Shown: piece after piece, positions 1 to 10,700 of the stretch | How positions within the stretch are numbered: the stretch's first letter is position 1 | Layout: every line of letters begins with the position of its first letter | Source: Kordiimonadaceae bacterium UBA4441 | GTDB taxonomy: Bacteria; Pseudomonadota; Alphaproteobacteria; Sphingomonadales; Emcibacteraceae | DNA: 64,000 nucleotides | Direction of reading: 5' to 3' | NCBI GenBank assembly: GCA_002390425.1 | Contig: DGPL01000020.1 | Span: 62,001-126,000, forward strand | The notes under the pieces: model-generated | Databases searched by the model: none | Told to the model about the DNA's origin: nothing | The model's input: the letters and a program-made list of their open reading frames with translations, nothing else | Translations under genes and position numbers: made by a program

Positions 1-7
1 TAAACGT

Positions 8-142
8 TCAGGGGCAACTAAGTCGACCTAAGAGTGACAGTGAAAGTCCGAGCAGGAGTGTAAAAGGCAAAATTGAACGCGCTAAAGCAGTTTTGCTGAT
101 AGCGTTTTTAATAAATTCAATTTTTAAAATATGATTGCTCAT
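8..142 (-). CDS. possible small hydrophobic protein, 44 aa
   Basis: An ATG at 142 is preceded at about 9 bases by an AGG and opens a 44-codon frame ending in TGA at 8-10. The second half is strongly hydrophobic (LPFTLLLGLSLSLLG), like a single membrane segment or a signal peptide. I do not recognise it. It could be a small membrane protein, the start of a broken secreted protein, or chance. Confidence 0.22.
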   Translation of the reverse strand: MSNHILKIEFIKNAISKTALARSILPFTLLLGLSLSLLGRLSCP

Positions 143-212
143 AATTTATACCTTTAGTGTTGATAAACACCTTTTAACGGAAACTAATTAATATGTGAAT
201 AACAAATTTATT

Positions 213-1394
213 TTATTTTTTTACGATATCAAGAAGGCGATCTAAAAATTTATCGCAAGCCTCTAATTCTGAAATTTCAACATATTCATCAGCTTTATGT
301 GCTTGTAATATACTGCCCGGGCCACAAACAACAGCAGGCACGCCACCTTTTTGATGAAAAATTCCGGCCTCAGTTCCATATGAAACAACATGCGTTGAAT
401 TTTGTTCTGCTAAATGCTTCACCAATACTTCAGCTTCTGATCCCGTTTCAGGAAATAGACAAGGTACTTTCGCTAAATAGTCGGTTTTGATATCGCCAAA
501 TTTTTCGGACTTCATTCGCATCTTTGGTAAGATGATTTCATTGATAAATTCTTCATATCGATTAAAGACTTCGTCCTCATCAGTACCTGGAATGGGACGA
601 TAATCCCATTCAATTTCACAATAATTTGGTGTTATATTCGCAGCAACCCCACCTTGAATACGCCCTGCATGGACAGTTGCATATGGAGGATCAAACCCTT
701 CAACAAGAGCAGGTCTCGATCTCATTTCTTCCTGCATATTATCAATAAATCCAATAATTTCTGCTGCATAACTAATTGCGTTTACGCCCCTATCGGTACT
801 TGAATGATTTTCATGGCCATAAACTTTAGTGAGCAGATGTCTAATACCTTTATGGCTGTTCACTACTTTCATGGACGTTGGTTCGCCAACAATGCAAGCT
901 CTTGGTTTTACGGTTAAGTCTCTCACAACATCCACTAAACTATGAACGCCGGTACATCCTGTTTCCTCGTCATATGAAAACGCTAAATGAATAGGCTCCT
1001 TTAGGTTAGCATTTACAAATTCAGGAACTTTCGCGAGCACACAAGCAATAAACCCCTTCATATCGCAACTGCCGCGCCCATAAAGTTTTCCATCCTTTTC
1101 CGTCATTTGAAATGGATCCGTTGACCAATTTTGGCCTTTTACCGGCACAACATCTGTATGCCCAGACAACATGATACCACTAATATCTTCTGGACCAATA
1201 ATCGCATGCAAATTGGCTTTCTCTTCGTGTGGGTCTTTTATTATCTGAGATTTAATGCCAAATGATAATAAATAGTCTTCAACATAATTTATAAGGTTCA
1301 TGTTCGATTTTGAACTGGTTGTATCAAAGAAGATAAGTTCAGATAACATTACTTTGGAAGACATGATTGCCATATAGAATTCCTGATAATTCAA
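213..1394 (-). CDS. argE: M20 family deacetylase, acetylornithine deacetylase (ArgE)-like
   Basis: This is a zinc-dependent amidohydrolase of the M20 family, most like acetylornithine deacetylase, which frees ornithine from N-acetylornithine in the cytoplasm. The metal ligands are intact: HTD at 79-81, the bridging Asp111 in GRGSCDMKG, and the catalytic Glu pair in DEETGCTG at 142-149. A C-terminal His lies in the QAHKADEYV stretch typical of ArgE. The length, 393 residues, is normal. The start may be Met8 or Met11 rather than Met1. It stands alone, with no other arginine genes nearby, so it could act on another N-acyl amino acid. ArgE-like enzymes also act in ectoine breakdown (DoeB), a relevant alternative given the catabolic operon further on. 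Confidence 0.75.
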   Translation of the reverse strand: MNYQEFYMAIMSSKVMLSELIFFDTTSSKSNMNLINYVEDYLLSFGIKSQIIKDPHEEKANLHAIIGPEDISGIMLSGHTDVVPVKGQNWSTDPFQMTEKDGKLYGRGSCDMKGFIACVLAKVPEFVNANLKEPIHLAFSYDEETGCTGVHSLVDVVRDLTVKPRACIVGEPTSMKVVNSHKGIRHLLTKVYGHENHSSTDRGVNAISYAAEIIGFIDNMQEEMRSRPALVEGFDPPYATVHAGRIQGGVAANITPNYCEIEWDYRPIPGTDEDEVFNRYEEFINEIILPKMRMKSEKFGDIKTDYLAKVPCLFPETGSEAEVLVKHLAEQNSTHVVSYGTEAGIFHQKGGVPAVVCGPGSILQAHKADEYVEISELEACDKFLDRLLDIVKK

Positions 1395-1469
1395 ATAACT
1401 GAGTTAATAAATTTAAGGAAGGTATTGTTAAATAAATGAAATATTTTTTCAACTAAACTAATTTTTCTT

Positions 1470-2552
1470 CTAGCTACCCACATCTTCTTTATTACAGATA
1501 TTGACAAGATTTTGCCATTCTCGCTTGTCCAATAATTGACCTTTTTTCAATTCAACTTCCTTGTTTTTTATATGGTCACGAAAAAGCTTAATCCTGTCTT
1601 TTGTTAATGGGTGAGTGGAAAACATATCAGCTATTTCTGCGATAGCATTTTCTTCTTTAATTTTCTCATGTCTTTCGAAAAAATCCAACATCCCTTCAGC
1701 AGATATATTATTATTTTTAAGTATCACCAATGCCAAATCATCTGCATCTCGTTCATATTCACGGCTATATGATAAACTTAATCCTACTATGGCAATGCTG
1801 GCTGCATCGCCTCCTAAAAACGATCCAATAATACTAAAACCCATAACATTCACCAGTCCTTGCATAGGGTGCTGGTAATAAACATGCCCAATTTCATGAC
1901 TTAAAACGCCCGCAATTTCTTCTGGAGTATCCGCTTGCTGAAGTAATCCGTTAAATATCACCACCCTACCACCTGGTGCAGCCAAAGCATTTACCATTGG
2001 GTTATCTACTACCTCAACTCTGACCGGATAAGGTAAATCTTCAATCTTTAACGCTGCCGTAACTTTCTCCAATGCAGCATTACCTTGCGGGTTTTCGCAT
2101 GTATCAGAGGTATATTGTTGATAGAGACTATCGACGACCAAATCACCTGCTCTTATTGCCCAATTATCTGGGATAATGGCCACAATAGCTCTGTTCACGA
2201 GCGGATAGCCCATATAAAACAAAAAAACCAAACAAGTGATAGCGATTGCTGACACCAACTGCCAACGAATAAAATGCCAATCGTTATCGCCTGTTAAATG
2301 CTTCGATGCACGGTTTAGGTAATCTCTCTGCCCTGCATCATCACCGTCAAATAGTATTGTAAGGTTAGGGCCATTTTGATTTTTATGTTTATAGGTAAGC
2401 TGATCTTTGTCCTTTTTTTGCGAAATCAAACTAAGAAGCGCATATTCCCAAATTTCTCCCGACGGAAGCGCAAATCCATTAGGTAATAAAACAACCTCAA
2501 TGGATTTGGCCATTGCAGTATTTCCATCATAATATAAGGCTTTTAGCTTCAC
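1470..2552 (-). CDS. M48 family zinc metalloprotease, membrane-anchored
   Basis: The protein is a 360-residue M48 peptidase. One membrane segment lies at about 105-125. The catalytic domain carries HEIGH at 219-223 and the third ligand region REYERDAD at about 264-271. The N-terminal hundred residues probably form a cytoplasmic domain ahead of the membrane anchor. It lies 3 bases after the DUF898 gene, and DUF898 membrane proteins commonly sit beside M48 peptidases, so the two probably work together, perhaps in envelope protein turnover. Substrates are unknown. The catalytic motif is intact even though its partner gene carries a frameshift. Confidence 0.8.
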   Translation of the reverse strand: MKLKALYYDGNTAMAKSIEVVLLPNGFALPSGEIWEYALLSLISQKKDKDQLTYKHKNQNGPNLTILFDGDDAGQRDYLNRASKHLTGDNDWHFIRWQLVSAIAITCLVFLFYMGYPLVNRAIVAIIPDNWAIRAGDLVVDSLYQQYTSDTCENPQGNAALEKVTAALKIEDLPYPVRVEVVDNPMVNALAAPGGRVVIFNGLLQQADTPEEIAGVLSHEIGHVYYQHPMQGLVNVMGFSIIGSFLGGDAASIAIVGLSLSYSREYERDADDLALVILKNNNISAEGMLDFFERHEKIKEENAIAEIADMFSTHPLTKDRIKLFRDHIKNKEVELKKGQLLDKREWQNLVNICNKEDVGS

Positions 2553-2555
2553 AAC

Positions 2556-3613
2556 TTACCCAATATCAAATGCTTCTACCAGTCCTTCACCAAACTCAGG
2601 TCCGGTTTCAGGTGACTGCGATATACCATTGAAATCAATCTTTCCATAAATTGATAATTCTTCACAAAATAGCTTGACCCATCTTTGCATTACAAATGGT
2701 GCACCTAAACCAATAGTAAAGATTAAGATCAATGTATTTTTCAATGAGAAAAAGATATATTTCATAACATCCATTTCAAAGTTTAACTTCACACCTTCAA
2801 ATGTCACACTACTGATCAAAGTATTATACAAATGTGTCTGAAACCACGCCAGAACTATGCTCATGGTGACAAAAATTAAAATATACCCGGTGATAATAAT
2901 CGGTATATTCTGACTTACAAAAGCATCAATGAGTAAAGAACCAATGCCTCCAATTACAACGATCATTGCAACATATGTCATTAACCAAATTTTAAAGAGA
3001 GGCTTTGCCTTTGCATCCGCTTTAAATACCCCGCTACCAAAACGTTTGTTATCCATTATGTAATTCCACATTTTACATAATGGATATGGTGTAATTAAAC
3101 CAAGTGTTAGGAAATATAATACAAAATATTTAATAGCTAACCAGCCATAGCCCATGCTACCTGGAGTTTGCGCTCCTCTTATACCGCGCCAATATGTGCG
3201 AGACATACGGTAAACTTGTGCGCGGTAAATGGCTATCCCTATCAAAAAAATAAATAAGGGATAAAGAATAAAGGTAATAAACGGTGCAATTTCAGGCATT
3301 GTCGCGGTTATATACCCCAATATAAATGTAATCGGTAATATGAATATAAAAAAGACAATTACTGCCCTAAAAACAATTCACCTCCAGTACCCGTATAGAT
3401 AAATATTTCATTATCCAGTTTTGTCTTGTTCCAATAATATTTTCGTAAATTTGTTTTGGCCCAAAATCGATAAATTCCTAATGTAATAATCATAAAAAAC
3501 AGATTCTTTAATACAACTGGCATTAATTCAGACACAGATCCAGTATACTCAATTTTGTGTATTTCTTCTGTTGTTTGACTGGTATTGATAAGATTGTATG
3601 ACATAAGTGCCAC
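2556..3613 (-). pseudogene. DUF898 (YjgN-like) membrane protein, split by a frameshift
   Basis: Two adjacent minus-strand frames together make one DUF898 protein. The first (3359-3613, 84 aa) has the cytoplasmic start and the first membrane segment with LGIYRFWAKTNLR, and ends ...GGELFLGQ-stop. The second frame is open without interruption from about 3366 onward (AVIVFFIFILPITF...) through 2556. It holds the remaining membrane segments and the family's LGLITPYPLCKMWNYI motif. The frame changes by -1 around 3365-3373, next to a T5 run and a GGG. One missing G would give GELFLG-AVIVFF and restore the whole protein. It could be a real mutation, a sequencing error or, less likely, recoding. Family functions are poorly known. 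Confidence 0.7.
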
Positions 3614-3683
3614 CCTCGTATTAATGTTTAAGAGGTAACTTAATCATAAAATTTTTATTATGTCAGTAAAAAAATATTATTGA

Positions 3684-5132
3684 CTACCTTGCCCAAAACT
3701 TTGGTGAAAAAAGTACGAGTACGGCAAAGAGTTCAAGGCGACCTAAAAGCATTCCAAAAGTTAGTAACCATTTTGAAACATCGGGTAATTCTTGAAATGT
3801 ACCTGATGGTCCGATAATCGGACCAAGAGCGGGTCCCACATTTGCCATTGCCGTTCCCGCACCGGAAACGGCCGTTACAAAATCAAGCCCTGTCAAAGCT
3901 AAACATAAGGCCAGCAATACAAAACAAACAACAAATAAGAAGAGATAAGACATCACTGACCCGGTAACACTTTCATCAATTGCCCCACCATTATATCTAG
4001 GTATAAAAATACCGTTCGGTCTTAACAATTTTTTAAAATGAGCCGCACTCATTGAAACGAGCACTTGAAAGCGGAAAATTTTAATTCCACAAGATGTTGA
4101 TCCCGCGCAGCCCCCAATAAACATAATAAAAAAGAACACCATAACCGGCATTGCTCCCCATCTGGTATAATCAGTCGTTGCATAACCCGTGCCCGTTAAA
4201 ATGGATATAACGTTAAAGGTGGTATAACGAAGTGCATCTTGAAAATTATAGACATTATTCGCCCACACCCAAAAAACCATCATTGCAATAAGGAGTACTA
4301 CTAATGCAATAAACCAGCGCACCTGAGAGTCATGATAAATACCGCCGCTCTGCCCCCTCAATAACCTTAAATAGAGCAAGAAAGGAAGACTACCAACGAT
4401 CATAAAAAATGCTACTGTATAATCAATCAAAGCACTATCAAAATGACCAATTGATCCATCAGATGTTGAAAAACCGCCCGTTGCGATGGTTGTGAATGAA
4501 TGGTTGACCGCTTCAAATGGCGTCATACCCACAAGCCAAAATGTCACCGCGCATATAATCGTAAGAGCGATATATAACAAAGAGAGCGCAGATGCCAATT
4601 GAGTCGCCCTAGGCAAGAGCTTATCAGAAACATCAAAGCTTTCGATTTTAAAGAGCTGCATTCCACCAATTTGCAGTATTGGCAAAATCGCCACTGCCAT
4701 AACAATAATACCTACACCACCGAACCATTGTAACATGCTTCGCCATAACAGTATGCCCGGTGGCGCACCATCAAGTCCTGTTATAACAGTTGAACCTGTT
4801 GTAGAAATACCTGACATTGCCTCAAAATAGGCATCCGTGTAGCTTAAAGAGAGTTCAGAAAATACGAAAGGCAACGCACCAAACGCTGGCATGAGAAGCC
4901 AACTCACGAAAGTCAAAAGAAAGGCTTGTTGAACAGAAAATTCATCATAATCTGCTCTATTGCCAAGATAAAGGCTGCCCCCTGAAAAAAGAACAATACC
5001 TGAAATAAGTGCAAAAACTTCCCAATCTGGATTTGATACTGCCAAATCCATAAACATAGGAAACAACATCCCTATACCAATAATAATAAGGAAAACGCCA
5101 GATATCATCCAAATGGGTCGAAAATCTAACAA
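3684..5132 (-). CDS. trkH: TrkH/KtrB-type potassium uptake membrane subunit
   Basis: This is the ion-translocating subunit of a Trk potassium uptake system in the inner membrane. At 482 residues it has the normal TrkH length and many membrane segments. The four pore-loop glycine signatures are visible: STTGSTVITG near 110, TIATGGFSTSDGS near 215-228, TGTGYATTDY near 313, and SGAGTAMANVGPALG near 425. The GGCAGSTSCGIKIFR stretch is also typical. It needs the NAD-binding TrkA subunit, which is not in this window. It appears to be a single gene, ahead of a short gap to folE. Confidence 0.9.
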   Translation of the reverse strand: MLDFRPIWMISGVFLIIIGIGMLFPMFMDLAVSNPDWEVFALISGIVLFSGGSLYLGNRADYDEFSVQQAFLLTFVSWLLMPAFGALPFVFSELSLSYTDAYFEAMSGISTTGSTVITGLDGAPPGILLWRSMLQWFGGVGIIVMAVAILPILQIGGMQLFKIESFDVSDKLLPRATQLASALSLLYIALTIICAVTFWLVGMTPFEAVNHSFTTIATGGFSTSDGSIGHFDSALIDYTVAFFMIVGSLPFLLYLRLLRGQSGGIYHDSQVRWFIALVVLLIAMMVFWVWANNVYNFQDALRYTTFNVISILTGTGYATTDYTRWGAMPVMVFFFIMFIGGCAGSTSCGIKIFRFQVLVSMSAAHFKKLLRPNGIFIPRYNGGAIDESVTGSVMSYLFLFVVCFVLLALCLALTGLDFVTAVSGAGTAMANVGPALGPIIGPSGTFQELPDVSKWLLTFGMLLGRLELFAVLVLFSPKFWAR

Positions 5133-5172
5133 AAAATCCGTCCCCTTTCCAAGTTTTTATTCCCCCTAATTT

Positions 5173-5775
5173 TTATCCTCTTAAGGATTCTATCGGCCCA
5201 ACCACGGCCAAAAATTCGCGCCTCGTCTTCTCATCTTCACGAAATGCGCCCGCCATCCTGCTGGTCACCATAGAGACGCCATGCTTATGAACACCACGTG
5301 TACTCATACATTCGTGGGTCGCCTGGATAACAACGCCAACACCATATGGCTCGAGTATATCCTGAATACAATCAGCAATTTCAGCCGTCATCTTTTCTTG
5401 AACCTGTAGCCGCTTTGCATATGTTTCTACAACACGCGCAAGTTTACTAATACCGACAACTTTATTTTTTGGCAAATACCCCACATGCGCCTTACCAATA
5501 ATGGGCGCCATATGATGTTCACAATGAGATTCGAACGGGATATCACGCAGAACAACCATTTCATCATAACCGCTTACTTCCTCAAATGTCCGTGAAAGAT
5601 ATTCATGCGGATTTTCATTGTAACCTTTATAGAATTCATCATAGGATTTCACAACACGCTTGGGGGTGTCCAGTAACCCTTCACGTGCAGGGTCCTCTCC
5701 TGCATATTTAAGTAATATGCGAACTGCCTCTTCTGCTTCTTCGCGGCTTGGTTTATTCGTTACTTGATTATTCAT
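5173..5775 (-). CDS. folE: GTP cyclohydrolase I
   Basis: The enzyme converts GTP to 7,8-dihydroneopterin triphosphate, the first step of tetrahydrofolate synthesis. The zinc ligands are Cys85 and His88 in SHCEHHMAP and Cys156 in HECMSTRGVHKHG. The QVQEKMT motif and the C-terminal AGAFREDEKTRREF are also typical. I chose Met at 5775, giving 200 residues, because AAGGTT-like Shine-Dalgarno bases lie just upstream and this start clears the end of apaG. A start 36 bases earlier would overlap apaG by 23 bases. It lies 13 bases after apaG, so the two are probably co-transcribed with metZ. Confidence 0.92.
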   Translation of the reverse strand: MNNQVTNKPSREEAEEAVRILLKYAGEDPAREGLLDTPKRVVKSYDEFYKGYNENPHEYLSRTFEEVSGYDEMVVLRDIPFESHCEHHMAPIIGKAHVGYLPKNKVVGISKLARVVETYAKRLQVQEKMTAEIADCIQDILEPYGVGVVIQATHECMSTRGVHKHGVSMVTSRMAGAFREDEKTRREFLAVVGPIESLRG

Positions 5776-5788
5776 TCTTACTAACCTT

Positions 5789-6196
5789 TTAATGCAATCT
5801 TCTTGGATCATTTGGAATATCTAATGAAAAGGCAGGAATATCAACATCAAAATATGAACCATCAGCCGCTTTCATTTTATAACGACCTTCCATAAAACCA
5901 GATGGCGTAGATAGCGGCGCACCACTCATATATTCATATTCTCCACCTGGCTTTAAAACCGGTTGTTCACCAACAACGCCTTCGCCTTCAACTTCGTGAA
6001 TTTTACCATTACCGTCCGTAATAATCCAATGGCGTCTTTCGAGCTGAACTGTATCTTTTCCATGATTTTCAATGTGAATTTGATAGCCCCATACATAATG
6101 ACCATCATCCGGCTCTGATTCTTGATCCAAATAAAACGGCTCAGCGGAAACACCGATATCATTTGTTATCGTTTTATATTTTTTATCGTTGCCCAT
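5789..6196 (-). CDS. apaG: ApaG/DUF525 domain protein
   Basis: A 135-residue protein made of one ApaG domain, an immunoglobulin-like beta fold. Typical stretches are YHVWGYQIHIENHG-like (residues about 33-46, here YVWGYQIHIEN), LERRHWIITDGNG, VEGEGVVGEQPVLKPGG and the C-terminal ALSTPSGFMEGRY-like segment. The name comes from a cobalt-resistance and diadenosine-tetraphosphate locus in enterics. The biochemical role is not settled. In alphaproteobacteria it often lies beside metZ, as here, which suggests a link to sulfur metabolism but proves nothing. Confidence 0.9.
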   Translation of the reverse strand: MGNDKKYKTITNDIGVSAEPFYLDQESEPDDGHYVWGYQIHIENHGKDTVQLERRHWIITDGNGKIHEVEGEGVVGEQPVLKPGGEYEYMSGAPLSTPSGFMEGRYKMKAADGSYFDVDIPAFSLDIPNDPRRLH

Positions 6197-6217
6197 TTTG
6201 TACTCTGTTCCAAATAA

Positions 6218-7432
6218 TTAAAGTCCTGCTATTTTAGCAGCTCTTGCAAAATCTTCTATCAAATCATCCGCATGCTCAAGGCCAACAGATAGTCTTAGCA
6301 TGCTATCAGTAATGCCCATTTCAAGTCTTGCGCTTTCTTCAACTGATTTGTGCGTTGTACTTGCAGGATGTGTCATCAAACTTTTTGCATCACCAATATT
6401 ATTAGAAATATCGGTAACCTCAAGTGCATTTAAAAATTTAAATGCCTGTTCACGCCCTTCGGGGACAAAAACTGTTACAACACTACCGCCAGCAGACATT
6501 TGTTTTTCAACTAAATCACGTTGCTTAAAATCAGAAAAACCGGGATAGTTTACCGATGAAAAACAGTCTAATTCACGTAACCTATGTGCAACTTTTTTAG
6601 CATTTGAGCACATTTTATCAATCCGCAAATCCATTGTTTCCATTCCCTTAAGCATTACCCATGCATTAAAAGGGCTCAAATTTGGGCCCGTGTGGCGAAT
6701 TAATGGTAAAACTTTTTCTTCAAGAATTTCTTCTGATGTTAAGATACAACCACCAAGACATCGTCCCTGCCCGTCTATATGTTTAGTCGATGAATATATT
6801 ACGATATCTGCGCCCATTTGGATTGGTTTTTGAAGCAGTGGTGTCGCAAAAACATTATCAACGACGACCAACGCTCCATTTTCATGGGCAATATTACAAA
6901 CAAATTCTATATCAACAACATCCAGTGTCGGGTTGGCGGGCGATTCAAGAAAGACAGCCGTCGTGTTTTTCTGAAACGCATTTTTCCAAGCCTCTTTATC
7001 GGCGCCATCAACAAGTGTCGAAGTTACACCAAAATTCGCTAAAATAGTTTCAATGAATACACGGCAAGAACCGAAAAGCGTCTTACTTGAAACCACATGA
7101 TCGCCAGCTTTCACAATTGAAAGCATCGCTTGTGTCATTGCAGCCATTCCAGTTGAGGTCGATCTGGCGGCTTCTGCCCCTTCGATCATGGCCATTTTAT
7201 CTTCGAACATCGCACATGTGGGGTTACGTAAACGAGAATAGGTATAGCCGTCTTGTTCGCCTTCAAAACGTGCGGCTGCATCTTCTGCACAGTCATAAGC
7301 ATATCCGGATGTCATGAACATGCTTTCACTTGTTTCACCAATTTCACTTCTGTAAGTTCCACCGCGTACAAGCTTCGTTTGAAGCCGCCATTTATCCGTA
7401 ATTTCTTTATTTTTACCTGTGTCTCGTTTCAT
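6218..7432 (-). CDS. metZ: O-succinylhomoserine sulfhydrylase
   Basis: A PLP enzyme of the Cys/Met metabolism family that makes homocysteine from O-succinylhomoserine and sulfide in methionine synthesis. The PLP lysine is Lys217 in SSTKHIDGQGR; the DGQGRCLGG continuation is typical of MetZ. Other family marks are YSRLRNPT near 65-72, ASGMAA-like STGMAAM near 93-99, and DNVFATPLLQKP near 192-203. At 404 residues it has the usual length. It appears to be the first gene of a metZ-apaG-folE unit; the gaps are 21 and 13 bases. Confidence 0.92.
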   Translation of the reverse strand: MKRDTGKNKEITDKWRLQTKLVRGGTYRSEIGETSESMFMTSGYAYDCAEDAAARFEGEQDGYTYSRLRNPTCAMFEDKMAMIEGAEAARSTSTGMAAMTQAMLSIVKAGDHVVSSKTLFGSCRVFIETILANFGVTSTLVDGADKEAWKNAFQKNTTAVFLESPANPTLDVVDIEFVCNIAHENGALVVVDNVFATPLLQKPIQMGADIVIYSSTKHIDGQGRCLGGCILTSEEILEEKVLPLIRHTGPNLSPFNAWVMLKGMETMDLRIDKMCSNAKKVAHRLRELDCFSSVNYPGFSDFKQRDLVEKQMSAGGSVVTVFVPEGREQAFKFLNALEVTDISNNIGDAKSLMTHPASTTHKSVEESARLEMGITDSMLRLSVGLEHADDLIEDFARAAKIAGL

Positions 7433-7719
7433 CTTCTTATGCCTAAATTAATTATGTTGAACACTTATTCAAAGTGCAAGTGACGTTAAATACTACAAGA
7501 TACCCTATCAAGTATACAAAAAGTTGTGTAATTTTAGCGATTTAATAAAACTTACGTCACTCATTTTTTATGCGTAAAAAACAATTTCTTACTTAAAAAA
7601 CATACTGCTCATATATTCATTAAAATAAGTACTCTTGGCCAATCTTTTCTTTTTCATTGCAATAAAACAATTCTTAACCGTAAAGTAATCCCAAAATAAA
7701 TTAAAATATGGGGCTACAA
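7433..7719. other. intergenic region between divergent metZ and the Asp-box gene pair
   Basis: This 287-base AT-rich gap must hold both promoters. I see an 8-base element, AGTGACGT at 7479-7486, and its inverted copy ACGTCACT at 7554-7561, 67 bases apart, which could be operator halves. I looked for a SAM-II riboswitch ahead of metZ, which is common in this class, and could not make one fit. Confidence 0.4.
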
Positions 7720-10700
7720 ATGACATTCATTCGTGCAATTCTAATTTTCCTTTTCGTAACAATACCTTTTAATGTTCAGTCACAAACCGTCAGTGCTGAT
7801 TTATTTAAATCAATGGAATATCGCAGTATTGGTCCTTATCGTGGCGGCCGCGTCACTACGGTCTCCGGTGTTTGGGGGGATGACCAAACATACTATATGG
7901 GTGCAACAGGGGGTGGCGTCTGGAAAACCGATGATGCAGGTATCACATGGCATAATGTTTCGGACGGATATTTTAACACGACTGGAATTGGTGCTATCAC
8001 GGTTTCAAAATCAGATGTGAATGTTGTTTATGTTGGCACTGGTGAAAGTCCAATAAGAGGGGTTAAAACATCCCATGGTGATGGCGTATATAAATCAATG
8101 GACGCTGGCAAAACATGGGTGCATTTAGGACTTAAAGAAACGCGCCATATCGGTAAAATTCATGTTGATGCCAATAATCATGACATCGTATATGTAGCCG
8201 CACAAGGAAACCCATGGGGCCCTAACGAAGAACGAGGCATTTATAAATCCGATAATGGCGGGGAGACTTGGGAAAAAATTCTTTATGTCAATGATGGAAG
8301 CGGTATCGTTGATTTATCAGTGAGTGAAGAAAACTCACGCATTATGATCGCAACTTCCTGGGAAGTTGAACGCAAGCCTTGGGTTGTAAAAAGTGGTGGT
8401 CCAGGAAGTCGTGTGCATAAAACCACAGACGGTGGGAAAACATGGTACGAAATCACAAAAGGGCTCCCAGAATTAAAAGGTAAAATGGGTGTAGCAATTG
8501 CCGCGTCAAACCCTGATATCGTCTACCTTGCTATTGAGGCCATTGATAAAGAAGGCGGCGTTTACCGTTCAACGGACGGCGGAGAAAGTTTCACGCAAGT
8601 AAGCAACGATGGGCGCACATTTGCCCGTGCATGGTATTATATGCATATATTCGTTGACCCAAATGATGAAAATAATGTTTGGGTTATGAATGGTGGTCTC
8701 AATAAATCAATCGATGGCGGCAAAACATATACGACAATTAGAGCCCCTCATGTTGATCATCACGGTATGTGGTTTAATCCAGAAGACAGTAATAATTTCA
8801 TTAATGGCAATGATGGCGGTGCCAATGTCACCTTTAATGGTGGGAAAACTTGGTCATCCATTAACAACCAACCTACCGCACAAATTTACCGTGTTATTAC
8901 GGATAACTTATTTCCTTATAATGTATATGGGTCACAGCAAGATGCCAACGCCATCACGATAAAATCAGAAACATTAAGTGGCGGAATTGGCGAGCGCCAT
9001 TGGTTTAGTTTAGGGTCAGGTGAAAGTTCCACAATCGCACTTGATCCTGAAAATCCACGTTTCGTTTATAGTACTTATTTCGCCAGCATGATCGGCGAAT
9101 GGGATAGAGAAACAGACAATTACCGTGATGTGCGCCCCTATCCTGAACGTGTAACCGGCGAGCAACCGAAGAATTTAAAGTTACGGGCGAACTGGAACAG
9201 CCCGGTTATTGTCTCACCGCACGACCCAGATGTTATTTATTATGGTTCGCAGTACCTGATGAAATCTATGGACCGTGGTGCCAGTTGGGAAATTTTATCA
9301 GAAGATCTCACACGAAATGATAAAGAACATCAAGGACTTGGCGGGTATCCGATCTCAAATGAACAAATTACAGCAGAAAGTTATAATAATCTGTTTGTGA
9401 TAGCTGAAAGTCCACTTGAGCAAGGAGTGATTTGGACTGGTTCTGATGACGGACTTATTCATATAACCCGTGATAACGGGGAAACATTTGAAAATGTAAC
9501 ACCACGTAATATGTCGGAAGCCATCGTCAATGTAATAGATGCATCACCGCACCAAGCCGGGAAAGCATATTTTGCTATTGCAGGTTATAAAATGAATGAT
9601 TTTACGCCTGTCCTCTATAAAACAGAAGATTACGGCCAAAGTTGGCAGAAAATTGTTAAAGGTCTTCCTGAAGATACCTTCGTAAGAACGGTACGTGAAG
9701 ATCCTATGCGTGAAGGTTTGTTATACGCAGGAACAGAGACAGGTATGTTTATATCTTTTGATGACGGTGATAATTGGCAAGAATTTCAATTAAACCTTCC
9801 GGAAGTTCCGATTACTGATCTACATATTCGTCATAATGATTTAGTAGTTGCAACACAAGGGCGTGCTTTTTGGATTTTGGATGATTTAACCCCGCTTCAT
9901 CAAATCAATGATGATATGCAGGATCAAGATATATTTATGTATCAACCTTCCAACCCAATTAGGTCAATTTCATTGGGATATCCAGAATATAGCAGTCGTG
10001 ATGCTGATCTATTGGTCGGTAAGAACCCGCCTAAAGGACTTCAGCTTAATTATGTTCTAAATTCAGATTTAGAAGATGATACCGAGATATCAATAGAAAT
10101 TTTCGACGCTGATGGCATGCTCGTTCATGGTGAATATACAAATGACACTCGCGCTAAATGTGAACAATCAACACACCCAATGAATATCAAAAAAGGAACA
10201 GGAGCGAACAGATGGTCATGGAATATGATGGTTGGGCGATATGCCTGCCTAGAAGCACTTGACCCAGTCACAGGAAGCCTCAGCGTTTATAAAGCGGCGC
10301 CAGGTAATTATTCAGTCACTTTAAAAGTAGGTGACTTTGAAACAAGCCGGAATTTCGAAATCTTAATCGATCCTCGCCTCACAGGAACTCATGCTGAAAA
10401 TTTAAAGCAATATCAAGATATGGATAGGCTTAATAAATCACTTTACGCAATAGCCACAGAAATGGCGGACGGTGTGCTTCAACTTAAAAGCGCGCAAAAG
10501 CAACTTGATATCATTCGCGATCTAAAACCATCTGAACAAATACTGGTGAAAGCCGATGCACTCGAAGGAGTAACTAATCTCTGGATTTCTAAAATTATTC
10601 AAGAAGGGTTTAGAACGTCACAAAACCTCTATCAAATGGAGGCCAAATTCCTGATGGAAGTGAGAAGCCTTATAAACAGAATGGGTGGATCGGATGTTCC

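Noticed and set aside
1..60. fifth copy of the palindromic repeat near the window start
   Set aside because: Only a GTCGACCT core resembles it; the arms do not pair.
7433..7530. SAM-II riboswitch ahead of metZ
   Set aside because: Such riboswitches are common before metZ in alphaproteobacteria, and a short stem (CACTT/AAGTG) exists, but I could not fit the conserved loop and pseudoknot sequence.
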